From positions 138,229-202,228 of the forward strand of contig CAVUTD010000026.1 in assembly GCA_963744345.1 (NCBI GenBank): a stretch of 64,000 nucleotides of DNA. The letters are read 5' to 3'. This stretch comes from DASTFP01 sp963744345 (GTDB lineage Bacteria > Verrucomicrobiota > Verrucomicrobiia > Chthoniobacterales > Terrimicrobiaceae). Positions 37,187 through 46,648 of the stretch are shown in pieces. The translations under genes and the position numbers were made by a program. The notes under the pieces are model-generated. The model worked only from the letters and a program-made list of their open reading frames with translations. It searched no databases and was not told the origin of the DNA. The first letter of the stretch is position 1; each line of letters starts with the position of its first letter.

Positions 37187-38098
37187 CTACAATCGAGATT
37201 GTGACGCTCTCCAAAATACTTCTATGCACGTTGCAGTCGATGACGTAAGCGCATCCAAGGCAGCACTGCATGACATCCACTCGTCAAACAAAAAGCCGTG
37301 AGAACAATCTGTGATCTGATTAAAAGCGCCCCCTGAAGCTAGGCGATCTAGCAGTTTTAGGCATTCCTCAGCCTCGCCCGCAAACTCCGGAAGGTTTACT
37401 TCAAACGAGAGAAACGGCACAACAGTTCTCATCCCCCTTAAGACACTTAGCTCGTGCCCCTCAACATCAATCTTTACGAAATACGGGATGCCGTAGGACT
37501 GCATCAGCTGCTCTAGGGTAATCGTTTCCACTTCTTTGTGCCCGTCAAACGCCAGCGTCTTGCCAAAGCGGCTGGAATCAATTCTTAGGGAATCGGCCCA
37601 CTTTTGATTTAGCGTATTCTTAGCAGATCCCGGTGCGTCGATCAAAAAAACGGCTTTGCCATTTTTGTCACTCACTGCCTTACCAACGATGGTAACGGGT
37701 TTGGGCTTTAGTCTGTAATCCAGGAAGCTCTGTTTAAGGATCCTCTGGTTCGAGAAATCGGGTTCCACCGCCACCACGCTCGCGCCTAGCCGGAGGAAAA
37801 TGTCCGTTTTCTGACCTCGATTGGCTCCGATATCAAAAATCGGATATCCTTTCCTAAAGCCGGTAAGCGTTTGTCGGTAAAATTCAACTTCCCTGCGCCT
37901 TTCATAAAGTAGCTGCTTACCCGCCACAGACCAGTAGAGATCATAAAGCAATGAGTGCTTTACCCTCTGATACAACCTAGCCTCCCCAGGAACCGTTGCG
38001 TCCAACGCTTCAATGAAATCGGCAAAGCCATCGCTTCTATGGTTCGCAAGTAAGCTGCTTCTCAGCTCTGGTAGTGTTCTGCTTGATAAAGCGTCCAC
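37187..38098 (-). CDS. FkbM family methyltransferase
   Basis: A 303-residue SAM-dependent methyltransferase of the FkbM family. FDIGANRGQKTDIFLRLGA is the SAM motif, VVAVEPDFSNQRIL follows, and VKIDVEGHELSVLRGM is the family hallmark near residue 215. FkbM proteins methylate hydroxyls on sugars or polyketides. The start at 38098 overlaps the end of the upstream ligase/polymerase gene by 37 bases. No shorter ATG start is available nearby. The frame is intact. Confidence 0.83.
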   Translation of the reverse strand: MDALSSRTLPELRSSLLANHRSDGFADFIEALDATVPGEARLYQRVKHSLLYDLYWSVAGKQLLYERRREVEFYRQTLTGFRKGYPIFDIGANRGQKTDIFLRLGASVVAVEPDFSNQRILKQSFLDYRLKPKPVTIVGKAVSDKNGKAVFLIDAPGSAKNTLNQKWADSLRIDSSRFGKTLAFDGHKEVETITLEQLMQSYGIPYFVKIDVEGHELSVLRGMRTVVPFLSFEVNLPEFAGEAEECLKLLDRLASGGAFNQITDCSHGFLFDEWMSCSAALDALTSSTATCIEVFWRASQSRL

Positions 38099-39533
38099 AG
38101 GTAAGCGTCTCCGATCCGAAAGACCCGTTCATGGTAAATTTGCCACGCTTCTTGAGGGCGAAGATCCCGCACTGTTGTGGACGCGACAAGCGGTTGCTCG
38201 GCTGGCGGCTCAAGCGTTTCCTGGACAGGAATCGCCCATCGGGTAGCGATCAGCCATACGACAAAACCGACGATGTGGGTTCGATTGAACGTCGCCTCAC
38301 TGTAATTGTAAATGAGCAAACTTACGAGAAGCGCAGCAAACAGGTAGGCCAGTATCGATCCGCCAGCTAATTGCTCAGCAGTGTTTCGGAAGGCAGCAGC
38401 AATTCGCGCAAGGAGTAAGGCAAGGCCAATAAAGCCACCGTTTAGATAGTTTTCCAAATATCCGCTATGTGCCGAGTTGACATTAAGCCTCATACCCAAA
38501 TCAAGCGCTTCCCGCGTCATCCAAAAGCTTCCGAATCCCGTACCGATCAGCGGATTGGTTTCCAAACGCAGACATTCCTCCCAGATCTCGGTGCGCTCCG
38601 TGAGATCGGCACTTCGTCCAAGACGCTTCGTGAAGGCGGCTCTGAAGTCCGCCACACAAAAGATGAGTAATGGAAATCAAGAGCACGCCCAAGGCACAGC
38701 AGTACCAACGAAATTTATTATTTCCTATCCAAGCCACCCGCGATCCAAAGAAGACTGCAACGCCGATCAAGAAGCAGGTTAACGACGTCATGCTGTTAGC
38801 CGATCAAGAGTATCCAGACACACATCAAAAATACGCACCATTCCGGGAAGTTTTGCGTGATGCGCTTAAACCAACCTGAAGATCTTGCGACATCCACAAG
38901 GCTCCATAATAGGAATATTCCGCTTAGCATGGCTAACATCGCGAGAGCGTTTTTGCTTGTTGTCACCCCACCAAGGCATCTTTCCCCGGTCCAGCCATTG
39001 TAGTAGACGCCGATCTTGGGATGGTATTTGATAAATAGTATGGACAAGGGAATCAACAGATAGGCACAGCGAAGGAAGACTTGACGAAGAGCTTGAACGG
39101 GGTCGTGTTCCGTTACAATGATCAGAATCATGACAACACTCCCGATGTCCCTAATCCATCGTTTGAAGGAGACGATTGGATAGTCGGACCATAAAACACT
39201 GAAAAGTGCATACGCATAGAAAAACCACAACCAGCGATTGTCTCTAAGAATAGCGCCGCAGCCGGGACGTTGCTTCAGAATGCATAAGCCGATCAAAATC
39301 ATCGCTAGAAGAAAGTTTCGATCAACGCTACTGCCATCGTCCTGGAACGCCCATATGTCGACTTGTACAGGGTTGCCATTTATCCAGAAGTAAAGCGGCT
39401 TCGAGGCGACCACCGCTACCCAGAGGGTCGGAATCCATAAGGCGCGTGAAACTCTGGAACTTTCCGCGGAGTTGCGGTAAAAGAGCCAGAGGATAAATGC
39501 TCCGAACAGACAGGTGGCGACTGGTGTAGGCAC
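38062..39533 (-). CDS. O-antigen ligase/polymerase (Wzy/WaaL-like), two frameshifts
   Basis: Three abutting frames make one polytopic membrane protein of about 489 residues. From 39533 the frame gives membrane helices and IRDIGSVVMILIIV, KYHPKIGVYYNGWTGERC and GGVTTSKNALAML, a set typical of the O-antigen ligase family (PF04932). Removing one T near 38792 continues it as GNSMTSLTCFLIGVAVF. Removing one T near 38655 continues it as CVADFRAAFTKRLGRSADL and NPLIGTGFGSFW, AHSGYLENYLNGGFIGLAL, then two more helices. It would polymerise or ligate repeat units in the periplasm. Both lesions are +1 in T runs or beside a T, which suggests sequence error. Confidence 0.78.
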
Positions 39534-39676
39534 TTCGAACTATGGCAAAGGAGGTTCTAGCGCGGTGTTGACGGGCACGCTATGGCTTGTGCGCTCTTCA
39601 TGCTTCAAGCAGTTGTACTGTGCGGAAACGGTACATTGCTACCCAGCGGAGTTCCATCTACATACTTGGCTTTCGC

Positions 39677-39700
39677 GCGCTCGCTGCAGCGAACGAGCGC
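39677..39700. other. inverted repeat / palindrome in the gap after the beta-helix gene
   Basis: GCGCTCG and CGAGCGC form a 7-bp stem, and inside the loop region a second perfect 12-base palindrome (TCGCTGCAGCGA, read on the minus strand) offers an alternative fold. It sits in the 250-base gap between the beta-helix gene stop and the ligase start. There is no T-run, so a terminator is possible but unproven. Confidence 0.35.
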
Positions 39701-39783
39701 CTTGAAACAGCCAAATCTATGAACGCTCTCGACGGCAGGACGTAGAGTATCGTCGCAGACCGTCAGAAATCGGAAGAGTAGAT

Positions 39784-41482
39784 TTACTGAGCAGCAGACA
39801 AGACTCGCAAGTTCGCGGGGGCCTGTGGCTGCGCGGCTGCCGCTGCAGGACTTATGGTAATTTTGCCAAGTTGCGTGCCGGCTTCCCGACCACGGATAAT
39901 CAACTTATGCACTCCGGCGGAGAGAGAAAAGATTTTCGGCGAGAATTCGTTATCAACGTCGGTTCCGCTTCCACGCCACGAAACCGCGACACTAGTGGGT
40001 CCACTGCCGATCGGAACATCCCAAATCATCGTAGGGTCGGTCGGTTGGGCGTCCACGTTGACATAGAACGAGTTGGCGCCCACGTTCGGCGAGTTCACGT
40101 TGGCGGAAATGGTATAATTTCCAGCGGCTGTGATCTCAAAATCATAGGTGGCCTCACCTCCTGCACTGGGATCCTTCGTATGGACCGGCTGAGAAACATA
40201 GCCGCCGCTTTCGGTAAATGGGGACTCAATTACGCCCGCCGTCGATTCCCAGGATAGTCCAGGCAGAACGGTTGGTGACGATGGCGCGGAGGGGACGGAT
40301 GGTGGCACAGATGGCGGCACAGATGGCACAGAGGGTGCAGGCGGTGTCGAACCCGTGCTGCCAGTGACCAATGGATGCGGATAGGTCAGTGGCACGTATC
40401 CCGGCCTGGGTGTGTTGACATAATAATCACGATTTAGCTGGACTAAATCGTCACCCCCAACAGGGATATTCGCGTTGTTCCAGATATACAGCGGGTCTCG
40501 CGTCTGGTTCTTGCCGCGCCCAACCTGAAACAGCTGCGGATAAGCCGCCTCCATCTTCTTCCCGCATGGCTATTCCCTGCCAGCCGCGGCACGTGCGTCT
40601 GCGGTCTTGGTGTTGTTAAAAATTACACCCGTTCCGGCCCGAATCGCACAGACATCCGATTGGTTGCCGGTGATAATAAAGTTATTGTTGTATATTTCAA
40701 ACCAGCGACCACCGACCATTCCTGGCGTCCCGTGGACGTCGACATGGCTCATATTAAGTTCGTTGTGCCTGAAGACGACGCGCGATCCGTAATAGTTTTG
40801 CATCGCTGAATTGCCCCAAAAGGAAGGAGGATTTCCCAGGTCGGTATTGATGAACTTGCAGTCTTCTATGTAGAGGGCCTGATCGCTCCCGGGAGAGACG
40901 TCATTAGTCCAGTCAGGCGCGCCGTCCTTCGAATACGGAGGCGAGCGTCCGTGATTGTGAATGTGCTCCGAGTTGCTGCCGCTCAAGAACGTGCAGTGGT
41001 CGATCACGCCAAACTGCGAGTCGAAGACCTGAATCGCGTGTTTAAGGCCCTCGGTGGCGCTATTGTCAAACGTGCAGTGATCGATTCGGAATTTTGCCGC
41101 TGTCGGTCCTCCGCCAATTCCGATATGTCCTGGCATCCCAGGTTTTTCGGAAGCATGCCTGTCCACCCACTTGATCCCTGTAATTCGAACTCCACGAGTC
41201 GTTGGCCCGCAGGTGACTGAAAAGGTTTGAACGGGCCCGGACACACCGCGAATGATCGTTGTTTGAGTTTCTCCCGCGCCTTGAAGCGTGATACCCTTGG
41301 TAGAGGGAACGGTGACAGTGGTTGACCACGTAAATGTCCCGGCCGGAATCGTCACCGTGTCGCCAGTTGACGCAGAATTGATCTTGCTCTGCACGTCGCT
41401 CGCGCTGCCGTTACTATTGTGAGTGGCAGCCTGAGCAGGAAGTGAAATCAAGCCAGATAAGCAAAAGAGCCATCATCCACAT
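39784..41482 (-). CDS. secreted right-handed beta-helix protein with C-terminal carbohydrate-binding-like domain, interrupted by TAG
   Basis: ATG at 41482 (MWMMALLLIW) opens a signal peptide. Removing one T near 41438 joins it to LISLPAQAATHNSNGSASDV and the parallel beta-helix (VQSKINSASTGDTVTIPAGTF, then HCTFDNSATEGLKHAI and similar coils). A TAG at 40570 to 40572 then interrupts the frame, which stays open to 39784. Downstream are a Pro/Ser/Val-rich linker (near 40270 to 40350) and a beta-sandwich like a CBM (GNYTISANVNSP ... VHKLIIRGREAG). The total is about 565 residues. Beta-helix proteins of this kind are lyases, hydrolases or glycan binders. The enzyme class cannot be assigned. Confidence 0.68.
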
Positions 41483-42044
41483 AAAACCTCGCCCCCGCCG
41501 ATATTGGTTCAGGATGGCTGCACGATGCTGCACCCGTCTGGTTTGGTTCTTGAGTCGTAATGCGTGATTGATCAGGAATCGAGCAAGTAATCATCAATTT
41601 GAGGGGCTACAGGTACACATCAGGCAGTTTGCTCTCATGGTGTGGAGACACACGGCAGAGAAGGCTTTCGCCGACGCGACGTACGTTGATGGTTGATCGA
41701 GTGTAGTTCGACATGTTAGGGGAGGCGCAGCGAGCGCTAAAAGTCGCCACTCGCAGTAGTTTCGGCGGCGATGCCCGAGTGTCAACCCTCAAGGCAAACA
41801 TTTTCCCTCCGGCCACCTCGATAAAGCGGCGTATCGTTCGCACATCGTTTCGCTTTACGCGCTACATCTCGTGACCATTGCTCGAAATTGATCAAATCGA
41901 AACACAATCCGCTGGATAACAGTTTCCGAAGCGGTGCTCGTCGGAGGAGCGGTTCGACAGGCCTCATTCGAGCAGGTCAAGGATGACGGCTATTCCCTTG
42001 TAAAGCGCGATGTAAACGCGGACATTCCTTGCATACCAAAGGAT
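41483..42044. other. 562-base stretch without a convincing gene
   Basis: No frame here has a good start, Shine-Dalgarno sequence or recognisable domain. On the minus strand just after the VOC gene one frame reads VYIALYKGIAVILDLLE before a stop. Short frames near 41607 to 41843 and 41782 to 41967 could be parts of a decayed gene, but they match nothing I know. The last 120 bases serve as the leader of the beta-helix gene and contain a GGCGAGG-like ribosome-binding sequence. Confidence 0.4.
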
Positions 42045-42476
42045 TTATCGGTGACAAGGAGGGCGCGATTCAAGGAGTTCAATCAATTGCCTGGTCGGGG
42101 TGAAGCACCAGGCGATGTTCCTTCCTTCAAAGGCGACGGCAGGAACGGGGCTGCTTATCACGAGAGATCCTTTCCTCCGAAGTTCCGCGAGCGCCTTCTT
42201 GAGGTCTGCGACCTCATAACATACATGGTAGGCTCCAATCCCCTTTGACAGGTAGCCGTTCACGGGAGAATCGTGGTGCAAGGGGCAGATAATTTCGACG
42301 GCCAATGCCTGCTGTGCACCTGCCAGAAAGCAGAGCTTTACTTTTTGGATCGGATCCTCGAAGGGCCCCGATGTGACATTAAGGCCAAAGGTTTGCGTGT
42401 AGAATCCTACCGCTTGTTCAAAATCTGCGACAGCGATCCCCAAATGGTGGAAGAGAAATGCCTCATCCGTACGCAC
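42045..42476 (-). CDS. VOC (glyoxalase/methylmalonyl-CoA epimerase-like) protein
   Basis: A 143-residue vicinal-oxygen-chelate protein. FHHLGIAVADFEQAVGFYTQ is the usual N-terminal beta-alpha unit. His11 or His10, Glu76 in LAVEIICPL, His100 in GAYHVCYEV and Glu133 in LIELLE are candidate metal ligands. It most resembles methylmalonyl-CoA epimerase-like members. It begins 3 bases after the acyl carrier protein stop, so a role on an ACP-bound or CoA-bound small acyl group is a reasonable inference. Its substrate is not known. Confidence 0.78.
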   Translation of the reverse strand: MRTDEAFLFHHLGIAVADFEQAVGFYTQTFGLNVTSGPFEDPIQKVKLCFLAGAQQALAVEIICPLHHDSPVNGYLSKGIGAYHVCYEVADLKKALAELRRKGSLVISSPVPAVAFEGRNIAWCFTPTRQLIELLESRPPCHR

Positions 42477-42479
42477 TCG

Positions 42480-42704
42480 TCAGGACAACTTACCCTCCAA
42501 GACACTTCGAATGGCCGCAACATCTCGCATCTGTATAATTTCCTCCACGGTAAAAGAGGTGTTAAAACGCTCTTCGAGCGCGAGGACAAGATTCATATGT
42601 CCAATTGAATCCCATTGAGCGATGGTCGAGCCGGAACTGTCGTCTGCCACTTGGTCGACAGGAATACTCAGAGCTGATGCGATAGTTTCTTTTAATTCGT
42701 TCAT
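42480..42704 (-). CDS. acyl carrier protein
   Basis: A 74-residue carrier protein. Ser33 in QWDSIGHMNLVLALEERF is the 4'-phosphopantetheine attachment site (the usual motif is DSL; here it is DSI). It lies between an FkbH-like gene upstream and a VOC gene downstream. In known systems FkbH-type enzymes load a glyceryl unit from 1,3-bisphosphoglycerate onto such a discrete ACP. A dedicated carrier in a polysaccharide locus is unusual. Confidence 0.88.
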   Translation of the reverse strand: MNELKETIASALSIPVDQVADDSSGSTIAQWDSIGHMNLVLALEERFNTSFTVEEIIQMRDVAAIRSVLEGKLS

Positions 42705-42729
42705 GCTATAGTTCTTGGTAATAAGGTGT

Positions 42730-44421
42730 CTAGAGGCTTATCGATATCTTTACGTGTTCAACCGGCAAAGCTGGCAACTCTGCGATCTTTGCAGCGAACG
42801 ACCTCTTAGAGTGGGGCGCAGCGCCATTGCACGACGTCATTCCACACCGTGTGTAGAAATCGGCACACGGCTTATTTTTCCCGGTCGGAAGAAAAGTTCC
42901 GTGAACAGAAGTGCAACCTTGCTTCGCTCCCCAATGGAGCAGAGCCGAGAAGAGCGCAAATTCCACATTCTTGCCTAGCACGCGACAGCTTAGGAGAAAC
43001 GAGTCGATGTTGAGTTGCCCATCCTCGGCTGTGGCAATTGCGAGTCCAGACCAACCATACTCCCCGAACCGGTCGCGTAGACTCGTTATCAACACGATGC
43101 CGCGGGGCGACTCGCTGAAGCCTTTAATCTGCTCTGCGGTATAACGATTTGTCGTAAGGTTGAACTGATTAGTGCGTTGACAGAGTTGAACCGCTCTTTC
43201 CAAGAGTTTCGGCTGCAATTTCTGGATGTCGGCTTCAACATTCAATTCCTGGAGAAACTGCTCATACGAGGGCGCTTCGGCCTGGAACTCACGCCGCTGA
43301 CGCTCTTCCCAATACATTTGAGATCGCTTGGAGTCCTCATCCGTAAGCGTCAATGAATCGAGCCTGCATTGTGTGAGAACGTCACAAAATTCGGAGCTAT
43401 CGTTTGGCATTTCGGGCACAAGCACGTCGGGGTGCTGCTGACGCATCCAGTTACGCTCCGCAGGATTATCATCCAGGAAGACCATATGCTGATGCCCAAT
43501 GTTCAGCTCGTTCGAGATCCGGGCGAGATTCGCTGCCTTGTCATCCCAATTGATCTGCATGGCGGCGAAATCCTGTTCGCGTAACACCATGTCCGGATGA
43601 TTTCGGATTACTGCGATAGCTTCTTCCGGAGTGTTCTTACTATTGACGGCAAGAATGGTTCCGCGGCGGCAAAGGGCCTTCAGTGCCAGTTGAAACTGTC
43701 TAAAGCCGCGCCCCGTCGGAGTGTCGGCCATTTCAATTCCTTCGGATCCGTCCTCACCGAGGATCCCTTTCCAAAGCGTGTTGTCCAAGTCCAGCACTAT
43801 ACACTTTCGCGTCAATCCTTGCGTGGCATGAAAATATCGAAGCCATTCGCTCACGAGCAACTTCTGCATCTTTAAACCCATGGGCATCTGAGCCAATACC
43901 TCAAAGCGCCGGTCCCTTCCAGACCAACCTGCTTCCGCCCAGAGGCTGTCGCAGTCGACGATATGACATTGCCCAAGGCGGCCTAATTCGGAAGCAATTT
44001 CGAGGTTCGCGTGTCTGAGCGCGTTTTTGAAGACACAATCCAATCCGATCCCAAGCACGCTGCGAGGAGGTGTCGGAAAGTTACTGACAAGAAGAGTGGC
44101 GCTCGTTTTTTTCCGTAGTGTTTTCGACGCCGTGAGAACATGGTCGATCACCTCTCTCATAATTTCCTCTTGTCTAGCCGGCGTCTGGAAAGCAAGGGAA
44201 AGCTCCAGATCTGGCTTGATCTGTTGCAGATCCAAGTGAAGAACAATCAAGTCGGGTTTAAACGCAAAGAGCTCGCTATTTTCGGCAAACACCTGGCGCA
44301 AAGCGTCGCCGTACTCGGCGGAGAAAAACTCGCAACTATGCTTGCCGGATTGCACCTCAAGCATGAGACGGCGCACCAGAGGAGATATCGTACTGTTAGA
44401 TAATAAAGCCCAGCGGAACAT
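42730..44421 (-). CDS. FkbH-like HAD-IIIC protein
   Basis: A protein of about 563 residues from Met at 44421 (MFRWALLSNSTISPLV). The frame opens 20 codons earlier at 44481, but that overlaps the preceding gene. An N-terminal SGNH-like region is followed by the HAD phosphatase core with VLDLDNTLWKGILGEDG, a later VFLDDNPAERNWMRQ and, near the C-terminus, a GNAT-like part with QRTNQFNLTTNRY and RDRFGEYGWSGLAI. This is the architecture of FkbH proteins, which dephosphorylate and transfer a glyceryl group to ACP for methoxymalonyl or similar extender units. The acyl carrier protein gene follows after 25 bases. Confidence 0.85.
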   Translation of the reverse strand: MFRWALLSNSTISPLVRRLMLEVQSGKHSCEFFSAEYGDALRQVFAENSELFAFKPDLIVLHLDLQQIKPDLELSLAFQTPARQEEIMREVIDHVLTASKTLRKKTSATLLVSNFPTPPRSVLGIGLDCVFKNALRHANLEIASELGRLGQCHIVDCDSLWAEAGWSGRDRRFEVLAQMPMGLKMQKLLVSEWLRYFHATQGLTRKCIVLDLDNTLWKGILGEDGSEGIEMADTPTGRGFRQFQLALKALCRRGTILAVNSKNTPEEAIAVIRNHPDMVLREQDFAAMQINWDDKAANLARISNELNIGHQHMVFLDDNPAERNWMRQQHPDVLVPEMPNDSSEFCDVLTQCRLDSLTLTDEDSKRSQMYWEERQRREFQAEAPSYEQFLQELNVEADIQKLQPKLLERAVQLCQRTNQFNLTTNRYTAEQIKGFSESPRGIVLITSLRDRFGEYGWSGLAIATAEDGQLNIDSFLLSCRVLGKNVEFALFSALLHWGAKQGCTSVHGTFLPTGKNKPCADFYTRCGMTSCNGAAPHSKRSFAAKIAELPALPVEHVKISISL

Positions 44422-44440
44422 AAACGAAATCCGGCGGTGG

Positions 44441-45550
44441 TTACAAGAATGCGCAGTCGCCATCCCCGTCCTGCACCTCATACTTTCCCTGAAGCTTCGG
44501 CTGGTATACCTTTCCGACGATCCAGCTCCTTGATTGCTCCTTTGTGGCGATGCAGGGAAACTTGAGTCGGATCAAGCTCTCCCTCAATTGAGGTCGGCAG
44601 ATGGTAAGGGTGTGAACCGGCAGAGCCACCGCGTGTTCGCCGATGACCCGAAGCACCTGATCAGCATACTGCTCTCGCATATAGCAGAAGGGAACTGACA
44701 AGTGGCCCTCTATAAGTCTTAGCATGACGAAGCCGATCATTCGGTTGTTAGAGGTGAAGACTTTTAACATATAGCAAGCAGACTGCTTGGCGCTCGCGGA
44801 AAAATAGAAATTCCTCTCCGCCCGCTGCGGAACCGGCGCAGCCAGAACCCACGGATATTGGGCAATCCAGTTAATCTCGGCGGCTCCTCGCTTACTCAAC
44901 TCGCGCCCCTGGAGTTCTCCAACAAAATCGGCTGTTTCGGAGTCAACTTCAGCGATATACTCTAATCGCGGTGCCTCTCGCCTCGAAAGCCGCCTTTTCC
45001 ACAATTGTAATCTAAGGTCGCAGAGGATGTTGAGGAAGAAATCCAAAGTCGCTAGAGGTGCTTTGGCCCTCTTGAGAAGGGGCACTTTCCGTGGCAGGAG
45101 CCCGCGCATGTTCGCTCTAACAAACGCCCTGATGCTGACGCCCTCCTGCACTGTTATGAACTGCTTCGAGGCGTTGTACACCCTCCTGGCATCCTCCGAA
45201 AATCCCGATGCTCCAATCTCTCCACCGTAAAGCTTCGAGGCTCTGGCCATTAGCAGCAGCCCTATTCCCGCATATTTTGAATCCGGGTTTGCCCACCACG
45301 CAGTCAGCCAGCCGACTCTTTGCTTTTCGCCGTTTAGAAACACGGAGTCGGGCAGTACTCCGATATACCCAACAATGTTGTCGTTATCGTACGCGACCAA
45401 TAGGACGACATCTTCCGGGCTGGCGCGCGGATTTCTAATTTGGGACAACGCGCGATGCTTGGTGATCGGAATCACCTCCCCATGCCAGAAATCGCCCGAG
45501 TTCAGCCGCGCCGCCAGGTCTGCAAGGGTGTAGTTCTCGATTTTTATCAC
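44441..45550 (-). CDS. GNAT-family N-acyltransferase-like protein
   Basis: A 369-residue protein. The N-terminal half resembles a GNAT domain: VVLLVAYDNDNIVGYIGVLPD followed by WLTAWWANPDSKYAGIGLLLM, with an acyl-CoA binding loop that is not well conserved. The C-terminal half has a second, weaker acyltransferase-like region. Its ATG overlaps the deacetylase stop by 4 bases, and its stop lies 20 bases before the FkbH start, so it belongs to the same coupled group. It may transfer an acyl group from CoA or from the neighbouring carrier protein to an amino sugar. Confidence 0.7.
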   Translation of the reverse strand: MIKIENYTLADLAARLNSGDFWHGEVIPITKHRALSQIRNPRASPEDVVLLVAYDNDNIVGYIGVLPDSVFLNGEKQRVGWLTAWWANPDSKYAGIGLLLMARASKLYGGEIGASGFSEDARRVYNASKQFITVQEGVSIRAFVRANMRGLLPRKVPLLKRAKAPLATLDFFLNILCDLRLQLWKRRLSRREAPRLEYIAEVDSETADFVGELQGRELSKRGAAEINWIAQYPWVLAAPVPQRAERNFYFSASAKQSACYMLKVFTSNNRMIGFVMLRLIEGHLSVPFCYMREQYADQVLRVIGEHAVALPVHTLTICRPQLRESLIRLKFPCIATKEQSRSWIVGKVYQPKLQGKYEVQDGDGDCAFL

Positions 45551-46575
45551 TCCGCCCTCCGCGTGGCTGCTCTCCCTGCCAAAAACCTCAGCATGAACTT
45601 TAGCTCTGCCATCCGTAGGATGTCCTCCGCGGTGTGAGGCAGGTTTTCCATCCCGAGTCTCTGGATGGCAAGCGGGTAGTGCTCATCGATCAAGAACGCG
45701 CTACTTCCAAAAAGAACGTCGACCAAATTTTCGGCGCGAACCATCGAAAAAAATCTCTTCGAAACTCCGTTATCGCCGAACGGAAAGGCAAATGCCTTAT
45801 AATCAAAGGTAAAGACGCCGATCAGCGCGTTAAGGCTTTCTCTCGTCTGCCGCAACTGCTCTTCGATAGTTACTTCCGGGTATGGGGGATGGTCAACGCT
45901 GTGAGCGCCAATCGAGAATCCTTCTGAAATCAAGCTCTTCACCTCGGGGGTTGTCAGGTAAGGCTGCCGTTGAGCGAGATAGGCTCTCAAATCCAAGTCG
46001 CAGGATATCGCGAGTTCATCGAGAAGATGCTTCTTGCCATATGGTATGGAAAGGAAACCACTTGCGAGATCCGCCGTGGAAACTGCGTGCGTTGCCAGAA
46101 GAGCCTTTGCTTTCGAGATAGCCGCCTGATGCTTTAGCCCGCCGAGATGGTTGATGAGGAGACTGGCTTTGTGTCTGTAAAGCATGTCCGCATTGTCGAG
46201 AGTGGCACTGTTGAGAAAGAAAGTGGCCGGAACTCCTTTTTGCTTTAAAATCGGGGCAATGATGTCGTAGTTCTCAGATAAGCCGTCGTCGAATGAGAGA
46301 AACAATGACTTTTTTGGCAATGGCTGCTCATCCTTCAAGTAAGCGAAAAGCTCAGCCAGAGATAGTGGAGAATAGCGTTTGAGGAGGAATTCGAGGTCGT
46401 CCTTAAATTGCTGAACGTTTCTGTAGCTATACAGCTTGTCAACATGCGGAACCTTTTCATCGCTGACGATATGGTAGAAAGGGGCCAGAAGAGGGAACGT
46501 GAGGAATCTCCCCAAGTATCCGTGTGGGATGCAGCAGGAGGCAGAATGAAGAAGCCGTTTGACTGAGGCTTTCAC
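45547..46575 (-). CDS. NodB-type polysaccharide deacetylase
   Basis: A polysaccharide deacetylase-like protein. PLLAPFYHIVSDEKVPH, SLFLSFDDGLSENYDII (metal-binding FDDG) and FSIGAHSVDHPPYPEV (HSxxH) are the NodB motifs, and FDYKAFAFPFGDNGV follows. The frame is open upstream to 46791, but that overlaps asnB by 140 bases. GTG at 46575 with AGGA five bases upstream gives a 342-residue protein starting MKASVKRLLHSASCC and is the likelier start. Deacetylases near asnB and FemAB-like genes are a known feature of exosortase-linked exopolysaccharide loci. Confidence 0.82.
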   Translation of the reverse strand: MKASVKRLLHSASCCIPHGYLGRFLTFPLLAPFYHIVSDEKVPHVDKLYSYRNVQQFKDDLEFLLKRYSPLSLAELFAYLKDEQPLPKKSLFLSFDDGLSENYDIIAPILKQKGVPATFFLNSATLDNADMLYRHKASLLINHLGGLKHQAAISKAKALLATHAVSTADLASGFLSIPYGKKHLLDELAISCDLDLRAYLAQRQPYLTTPEVKSLISEGFSIGAHSVDHPPYPEVTIEEQLRQTRESLNALIGVFTFDYKAFAFPFGDNGVSKRFFSMVRAENLVDVLFGSSAFLIDEHYPLAIQRLGMENLPHTAEDILRMAELKFMLRFLAGRAATRRAE

Positions 46576-46648
46576 AGTTCCTGGTTTCTGTTGGCTGCTT
46601 GCAAGCCGTGCCGCTGTAACCGGCGGTCGATTCGCGTAATCGATAATC

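Noticed and set aside
40265..40345. CRISPR-like or minisatellite repeat
   Set aside because: The short repeats encode a Pro/Ser/Val linker of the beta-helix protein and lack spacers.
41607..41967. Two short minus-strand frames that might be remains of an acyl-activating gene next to the ACP cassette
   Set aside because: No motif of an AMP ligase or acyltransferase could be found, and neither frame has a start signal. Recorded only as an unassigned stretch.
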